Assembly: GCA_024697295.1 (NCBI GenBank)
Contig: JAILFZ010000017.1
Span: 1 to 33,288, forward strand
Source: Treponema sp.
GTDB lineage: Bacteria; Spirochaetota; Spirochaetia; Treponematales; Treponemataceae
Direction: 5' to 3'
DNA length: 33,288 nt
This document shows, in pieces, positions 28,691 through 33,288 of the stretch (within the stretch, counting starts at the first letter, position 1; each line of letters opens with the position of its first letter). The notes under the pieces were generated by a model. The model made no database searches and was not told the origin of the DNA. It saw nothing but the letters and a program-made list of their open reading frames with translations. A program made the position numbers and the translations under genes.

Positions 28691-30844
28691 ATGATTTACG
28701 TAGTTCTTAATCTTGCAATGGCAGCCTTTATGGTAGGGCTTGCTTTTTACACAGAAAACCAGACTAAGGAAGATGTAGACAATCCTCTCGTAACAATGGA
28801 TTACTTCCTTGCGGCAGCCCTCGGCTTTATGGCTCTTACAATCTGGTCATCAATCTATCACCCTGACCGACTGATGCTCCTGTTTGTCCGTCTTTCGCTC
28901 ATTTTTGCCACCGTCTACGCAATCGACTTTTGTACATACTGTATTCTTTTTCCGTCTTATGAAAGGCCGACCTCTGTTAAAGCCGTCAGATGGATTCTGA
29001 TAATTCTTTCATGCTGGTTCTGTTTTACAAAAGTTAAGGATATCAATATCACGGACTTTCTGGGAATCCAGATTAATTCGACACCGTTGTTTGAGGGACG
29101 CCTCTCCCTGTACTTCCCGTACACTTTGTATGATTTGTACAAGTTAATAATCCTTTTTGCAGGACCTGCTGTTTCTGTTTTAATAATGATTTTGCGTGCC
29201 GAAAACCGTGAAGACCGCCTCAACATGCAGAAAACCGTAATGAATGCCCTTTCCCTCCTTATCGGCTGGCTCGCTGTTGTCATAATCGGAAAGGCTACAG
29301 GTCGTGTTCCGATGTTCTCAACACTTATTCTCTTTGGTGTTGGCCTTGCCCAGGTATTGATTTCTTATTCTGCAATGCAGAACTTTTTGTACGACTTAAA
29401 ATACGTAATCGGCGTTGCGGTAACCTTTACGGTAAGTTATCTGATTCCGGCGTTTATCGTAGGATTCTTCTTTCCGCGTTTATGGCCGATTGCCGCAAAA
29501 AATCTTTTCTTGTTCATCCTGTACATCAGTGCGGTAATTGCTGCTGCCGTAACCATTTCGTATCAGGTTTCAAAATTCCTTTCAAAGCGTGCGTACTTCC
29601 GTTCATTCCAGTATGCAGACACATTTGAAGATCAGCTTTCTAAAATGGACTATAGCGGAGAGCCGGAAGAAATCGTTAAGGCGATGGAAACAATATTCTC
29701 CCACAACCTCGGTTTGTCAGAAATTACAATCCTCGTAGAAAACGAAGGCAAACTGAGGGCGGTTTTTGAAAAAGAAAAACAGATTGAATTAAGCGCGACC
29801 GATTCTGTATTTGACTCAATGTTAAACCAGAACCGTACTGTAGTATTAAAAAGTGCGGTAGAAAACGGACACGCCTATGAAAGCGATAAAGAAGAACTTT
29901 TAAAGCTCTTCAATTCAACAGACTCAGATGCGATTATTCTCCTTGCAGAAGGCCGTCACCTGATCGGTACAATGCTTCTTGGACCAAAGGCCGGCGGTAA
30001 CATCTACAGCGAATACGACTCAGTTACATTCACAAAGCTGTATTCATACTTCTTTGTATTCGGCTACTACCTGAAGAACATCGCAAACCAGTCAATCGTC
30101 GGTACCGTAAACCGCGAAATCCGCATGTCGAGCCAGATTATTACTTCGATTCAGGAAAACATGGATCCGATTAAAAATCCGCACTACGACGCAGGTTATA
30201 TCATGGAACATGCCCACAACATCGGCGGTGAATTTGTTGATCTTATCCGCCTGACCGATCACCGCCACATCTTTGTACTCGGTGACCTGAGCGGCAAGGG
30301 TATCAGTGCTTCCATGAGTATGGTCATCATCAAGTCTATTATCCGTACTTATCTTGAAGAAACCCGCGACTTTAAACTCCTCGTAGAAAAAGTAAACCAG
30401 TTTATCCGGTTCAATCTTCCAAAGGGCACCTTTTTTGAAGGTATGTTCGGTTTGATTGACTTTAGCGACGATACGCTTTATTACATCAACTGTGGAGTTC
30501 CTTCTTTGTTCCTGTACACAAGATCGTATAACAACGTAATCGAAATCCAGGGTGATGGCCGTGTACTCGGCTTTGTTAAAGACATTTCACATCTGATTAA
30601 AGTTAAAAAGGTTAAGTTGAATCCGGGAGATATCATCGTAACCTGTACCGACGGTTTGATTGATTCAAAATCTTTGCGCGGCGAAACATACGGCAAGGAG
30701 CGGATTCAAAAATCAATCACAGAAAGCACAACCTTTACTGCAGAACGCATTGCCAAAACAGTTTACCAGACCTGTACAAACTTCCTTTCAAAGGAACTGG
30801 ACGACGACGTAAGTATTTTGGTTATCAAGAGGCTTTCAAAATAG
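28691..30844 (+). CDS. Multi-TM PP2C/SpoIIE-type serine phosphatase (RsbU-like)
   Basis: N-terminal multi-TM region, GAF-like middle, then NIGGEFVDLIRLTDHRHIFVLGDLSGKGISASMSMVIIKSIIRTYLE...VTCTDGLIDS...LDDDVSILVIK. Confidence 0.9.
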   Translation: MIYVVLNLAMAAFMVGLAFYTENQTKEDVDNPLVTMDYFLAAALGFMALTIWSSIYHPDRLMLLFVRLSLIFATVYAIDFCTYCILFPSYERPTSVKAVRWILIILSCWFCFTKVKDINITDFLGIQINSTPLFEGRLSLYFPYTLYDLYKLIILFAGPAVSVLIMILRAENREDRLNMQKTVMNALSLLIGWLAVVIIGKATGRVPMFSTLILFGVGLAQVLISYSAMQNFLYDLKYVIGVAVTFTVSYLIPAFIVGFFFPRLWPIAAKNLFLFILYISAVIAAAVTISYQVSKFLSKRAYFRSFQYADTFEDQLSKMDYSGEPEEIVKAMETIFSHNLGLSEITILVENEGKLRAVFEKEKQIELSATDSVFDSMLNQNRTVVLKSAVENGHAYESDKEELLKLFNSTDSDAIILLAEGRHLIGTMLLGPKAGGNIYSEYDSVTFTKLYSYFFVFGYYLKNIANQSIVGTVNREIRMSSQIITSIQENMDPIKNPHYDAGYIMEHAHNIGGEFVDLIRLTDHRHIFVLGDLSGKGISASMSMVIIKSIIRTYLEETRDFKLLVEKVNQFIRFNLPKGTFFEGMFGLIDFSDDTLYYINCGVPSLFLYTRSYNNVIEIQGDGRVLGFVKDISHLIKVKKVKLNPGDIIVTCTDGLIDSKSLRGETYGKERIQKSITESTTFTAERIAKTVYQTCTNFLSKELDDDVSILVIKRLSK

Positions 30845-30915
30845 CAGGGAAAAAGCATGATAAAAATTGAATTCATGCAAGGCTGCTAATGCGGTGTTTA
30901 TTATGGAGGAATTAA

Positions 30916-31242
30916 ATGGATCAACTTAAAATTACAGAAAAAAACGGCGCCAACTACACTCTCCTCGAACTTTCAGGCGTAATTAATTCATATACTTCCC
31001 AGGAATTTTCAAACAAGGTTTATGATTTGATCAAAAATTCAAACCTCGTCCTCGAAATGAGCCAGGTAGAAGCAATCGATTCCACGGGTGTCGGAATTAT
31101 CATGGCAGGCTTTAACGACGGACTTGATAATAAACACAAATTGTACATAATGAACCCGTCTCCATACAGCCGCAAGGCTCTTGACGATACCGGTTTTTCG
31201 GACACTTTTTTATTTATACACTCAGTAACGGAAGTTCAATAA
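30916..31242 (+). CDS. STAS-domain anti-sigma factor antagonist-like protein
   Basis: GGAGGAATTAA RBS; LVLEMSQVEAIDSTGVGIIMAGFNDG (conserved Ser in the DSTGVG motif). Confidence 0.93.
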   Translation: MDQLKITEKNGANYTLLELSGVINSYTSQEFSNKVYDLIKNSNLVLEMSQVEAIDSTGVGIIMAGFNDGLDNKHKLYIMNPSPYSRKALDDTGFSDTFLFIHSVTEVQ

Positions 31243-31243
31243 A

Positions 31244-32053
31244 ATGAAAAAATCAATTTTAGTTTTTCTCGCATCAGCTGTTCTTTTCAGCGCTTGCACA
31301 AAAAAATCAGATGCAAAGCCAGCGCTTCAAAAAGCAGACCCGGAAATTCAAAAACTGTCAGCTGTTCTAAATGCAATGTCAGAACGCTGTAAGGCATCAA
31401 TTCCGAATGGAGACCCGGCTGAGTTTTTGAGTGACTTAAAGGAAGTGCTCGCCTGGGATGACGCCCATCACGGAACAGATTTGTCCCTTTATTATTTAAT
31501 CGATAAAAAAAATAAGGTCGGCCCGGACTATGTACCTCAGGGCCTGATTAAAGTAAGCCAGCGTGACATCTGGAATGTAAGCCGGAACGATTTGTCATTA
31601 AGGCCTGAAAGTTATGCGGCCCTCGAAGATCTTTCGCGCGCGGCCCTTGCCGACGGAATCAAACTGATGGTAAGTTCAACTTACCGCTCTTACAAATATC
31701 AGGAAGGGCTTTTTAACCGTTACTGCGCTCAGGACGGACTGGAACTTGCAGAACGTTACAGCGCAAGACCCGGAACAAGCCAGCATCAGCTTGCCTGTGC
31801 AGTAGATTTTGGTTCAATCACAGACGACTGGGGCGACACAAAGATGGGAAAATGGGTTTACGAAAACGCAGCAGACTATGGCTGGAGCCTTTCCTTCCCA
31901 AAAGGATACGAAGACGTAACAGGCTATATGTGGGAGTGCTGGCACTTCAGATACATCGGTGTTCCGGCATGCAAGTTCCAGAAAAAATGGTTTTCGGACG
32001 TCCAGCAGTTTATGCTTGAATTTATAAACGAGTGGAAAAAACAGTCCGTGTGA
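31244..32053 (+). CDS. D-alanyl-D-alanine carboxypeptidase (VanY/M15B-like) lipoprotein
   Basis: Lipobox LFSAC; SSTYRSYKYQEGLFNRY, RPGTSQHQLACAVDFGS, MWECWHFRYIG zinc-peptidase motifs. Confidence 0.92.
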   Translation: MKKSILVFLASAVLFSACTKKSDAKPALQKADPEIQKLSAVLNAMSERCKASIPNGDPAEFLSDLKEVLAWDDAHHGTDLSLYYLIDKKNKVGPDYVPQGLIKVSQRDIWNVSRNDLSLRPESYAALEDLSRAALADGIKLMVSSTYRSYKYQEGLFNRYCAQDGLELAERYSARPGTSQHQLACAVDFGSITDDWGDTKMGKWVYENAADYGWSLSFPKGYEDVTGYMWECWHFRYIGVPACKFQKKWFSDVQQFMLEFINEWKKQSV

Positions 32054-32077
32054 TAACCAGATTACGGGTTGCCCTTT

Positions 32078-32947
32078 ATGAATCTGTACATTTTTTCTAC
32101 CGTTCTTGCAGGATTCCTCTGGGGAATCATTTCTGTCTTTCTCAAGAACCTTGTTAACTCCGGATTTGCTTCAATGCAGGTGCTTGCCGTGCGGAGCGTT
32201 CTGTCGGCTGTTTTTATGCTGATTTTTTTGTTTTTTAAAAACAGAAGGCTCTTAAAAATTGAACTGCGCGATTTGTGGATGTTTGTCGGAACGGGCGTAA
32301 TCAGCCTGACCTTTTTTTCCGTCTGCTATTTTCACACGATTATTGAAAGCGGGGCAGGAGTTGCCGTAATTCTTCTGTATACTTCGCCGGTCTTTGTGCT
32401 TTTACTGTCGGCTCTTCTTTTTAGAGAAAAAATTACAAAGTTCAAGATAATTGCCCTTGTATTGACCTTTACAGGCTGTATCTTTGTGAGCGGGGCGGGA
32501 GGAGAGAATCACCTGAGCCTCAGGGGCTTTTTAATCGGACTTTGTGCAGGACTCGGCTACGCGCTTTATTCAATTTTCAGCAGGTTTGCGCTTAAAAAAT
32601 ATGATTCGCTCACAGTAACTTTTTATACATTTCTGTTTTCTTCGCTTTCTGCAGTTCCGCTTTCAAACCTGGCTGGCATTACCCCATTGTTGAATTCAAC
32701 TACCGTCCTTTTATCCTGTGGAATCGCCCTTGTCTGTACTGTCCTTCCTTACATTTTTTACACCTTTGGACTTACGGGACTTGAAAACTCAAAGGCCGCA
32801 ATCTTTGTCACTGTTGAACCTCTGGTGGGTACCCTCGCCGGCATTTTTTTGTGGCATGAGGAAATCACGCTTTTTAAAGCCTGCGGTATCCTTTTTATAT
32901 TCACCGCACTTCTTTTCAATCAGAAAGATTCGAAAAATACCGATTAA
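32078..32947 (+). CDS. EamA/DMT-family transporter
   Basis: About 10 hydrophobic segments in two homologous halves; LLYTSPVFVLLLSALLFREKIT and AIFVTVEPLVGTLAGIFLWHEEIT EamA motifs. Start ATG at 32078 preferred over TTG at 32069. Confidence 0.9.
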   Translation: MNLYIFSTVLAGFLWGIISVFLKNLVNSGFASMQVLAVRSVLSAVFMLIFLFFKNRRLLKIELRDLWMFVGTGVISLTFFSVCYFHTIIESGAGVAVILLYTSPVFVLLLSALLFREKITKFKIIALVLTFTGCIFVSGAGGENHLSLRGFLIGLCAGLGYALYSIFSRFALKKYDSLTVTFYTFLFSSLSAVPLSNLAGITPLLNSTTVLLSCGIALVCTVLPYIFYTFGLTGLENSKAAIFVTVEPLVGTLAGIFLWHEEITLFKACGILFIFTALLFNQKDSKNTD

Positions 32948-32954
32948 ACCTGAA

Positions 32955-33154
32955 AAATATCGGGTTATTTGTAAAAACAGGCCAAATATGGAAACGGGAA
33001 GGAAAGCGAGCGGCTGCCGCAGCATTTTGAAGGTTCGCAAGCGAGCCATAGCGAGCGCAGTCGGATTCCTATTACCTTCAATCATGCGAGGACAGACGCG
33101 CTTTCCTGGTAGTTTCCATGGTTCTGTATTTTTATTTATAAAAACCCGATATTT
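32955..33154. repeat. Palindromic intergenic element, copy 2 (inverted relative to copy 1): core 32986-33109 inside terminal inverted repeats
   Basis: Perfect 12-nt arms aaatatcgggtt (32955-32966) / aacccgatattt (33143-33154). Second arms atggaaac-ggga-aggaaagcg (32988-33008) / cgctttcct-ggta-gtttccat (33099-33119). Core matches the reverse complement of 7784-7907. Confidence 0.92.
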
Positions 33155-33208
33155 ATAATATTTAGATATAAATCTGTAGATTATCTGAATGCTGTTATAA
33201 TAAAGGGC

Positions 33209-33288
33209 GTGATTAAAGGCAAAGATGCAGTTACGATTGAAGAAGTAATGTCTCACCCGGAGCAGATAAAGTTTGCTTATCAGCCGAT
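33209..33288 (+). CDS. Possible 5' end of a hypothetical protein (truncated by window)
   Basis: GTG start then VIKGKDAVTIEEVMSHPEQIKFAYQP, open to the end of the window; too short to identify. Confidence 0.35.
   Translation, partial: MIKGKDAVTIEEVMSHPEQIKFAYQP

Noticed and set aside
30845-30915. Hairpin gcatga...tcatgc between the second RsbU-like gene and the STAS gene
   Set aside because: Short 6-bp arms with an AT-rich loop; within chance expectation and no T-run.

Overview
The window is about 33.3 kb and gene-dense. It looks chromosomal and treponeme-like: long-form GlyA, PPi-dependent PFK, archaeal/spirochaete-type UMP kinase, and PEGA, PilZ and GGDEF proteins. I support about 31 CDSs: a partial secreted class-3 lipase, HtrA protease, Pfp, PEGA/beta-barrel protein, RadC-like, glucosaminidase lipoprotein, UMP kinase, an ECF sigma / anti-sigma / TIG-transglutaminase operon, CysS, MurB, a double-cNMP CRP-like regulator, DUF192, TPR, PilZ, an (unknown)-XRE/cupin-phosphodiester glycosidase operon, a VWA protein, two tandem GGDEF proteins, GlyA, an RsbU-RsbU-STAS cassette, a VanY-like lipoprotein and an EamA transporter. 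I saw no rRNA, tRNA, CRISPR array, transposase or phage genes. The strongest unexplained signal is a set of intergenic palindromic elements placed just after stop codons. One 124-nt core occurs twice in opposite orientation (7784-7907 and 32986-33109; 7 substitutions, no indels). In each copy it sits inside long inverted-repeat arms whose sequence differs between copies but stays self-complementary. A second, unrelated long hairpin (7971-8113) lies beside copy 1, and a GC-rich structured element follows glyA. Other points of interest are an in-frame G8 tract in the PilZ gene, two diguanylate cyclases without an I-site, two PP2C phosphatases with altered metal motifs next to a STAS protein but no kinase, and an ECF/anti-sigma operon ending in a TIG-transglutaminase protein.
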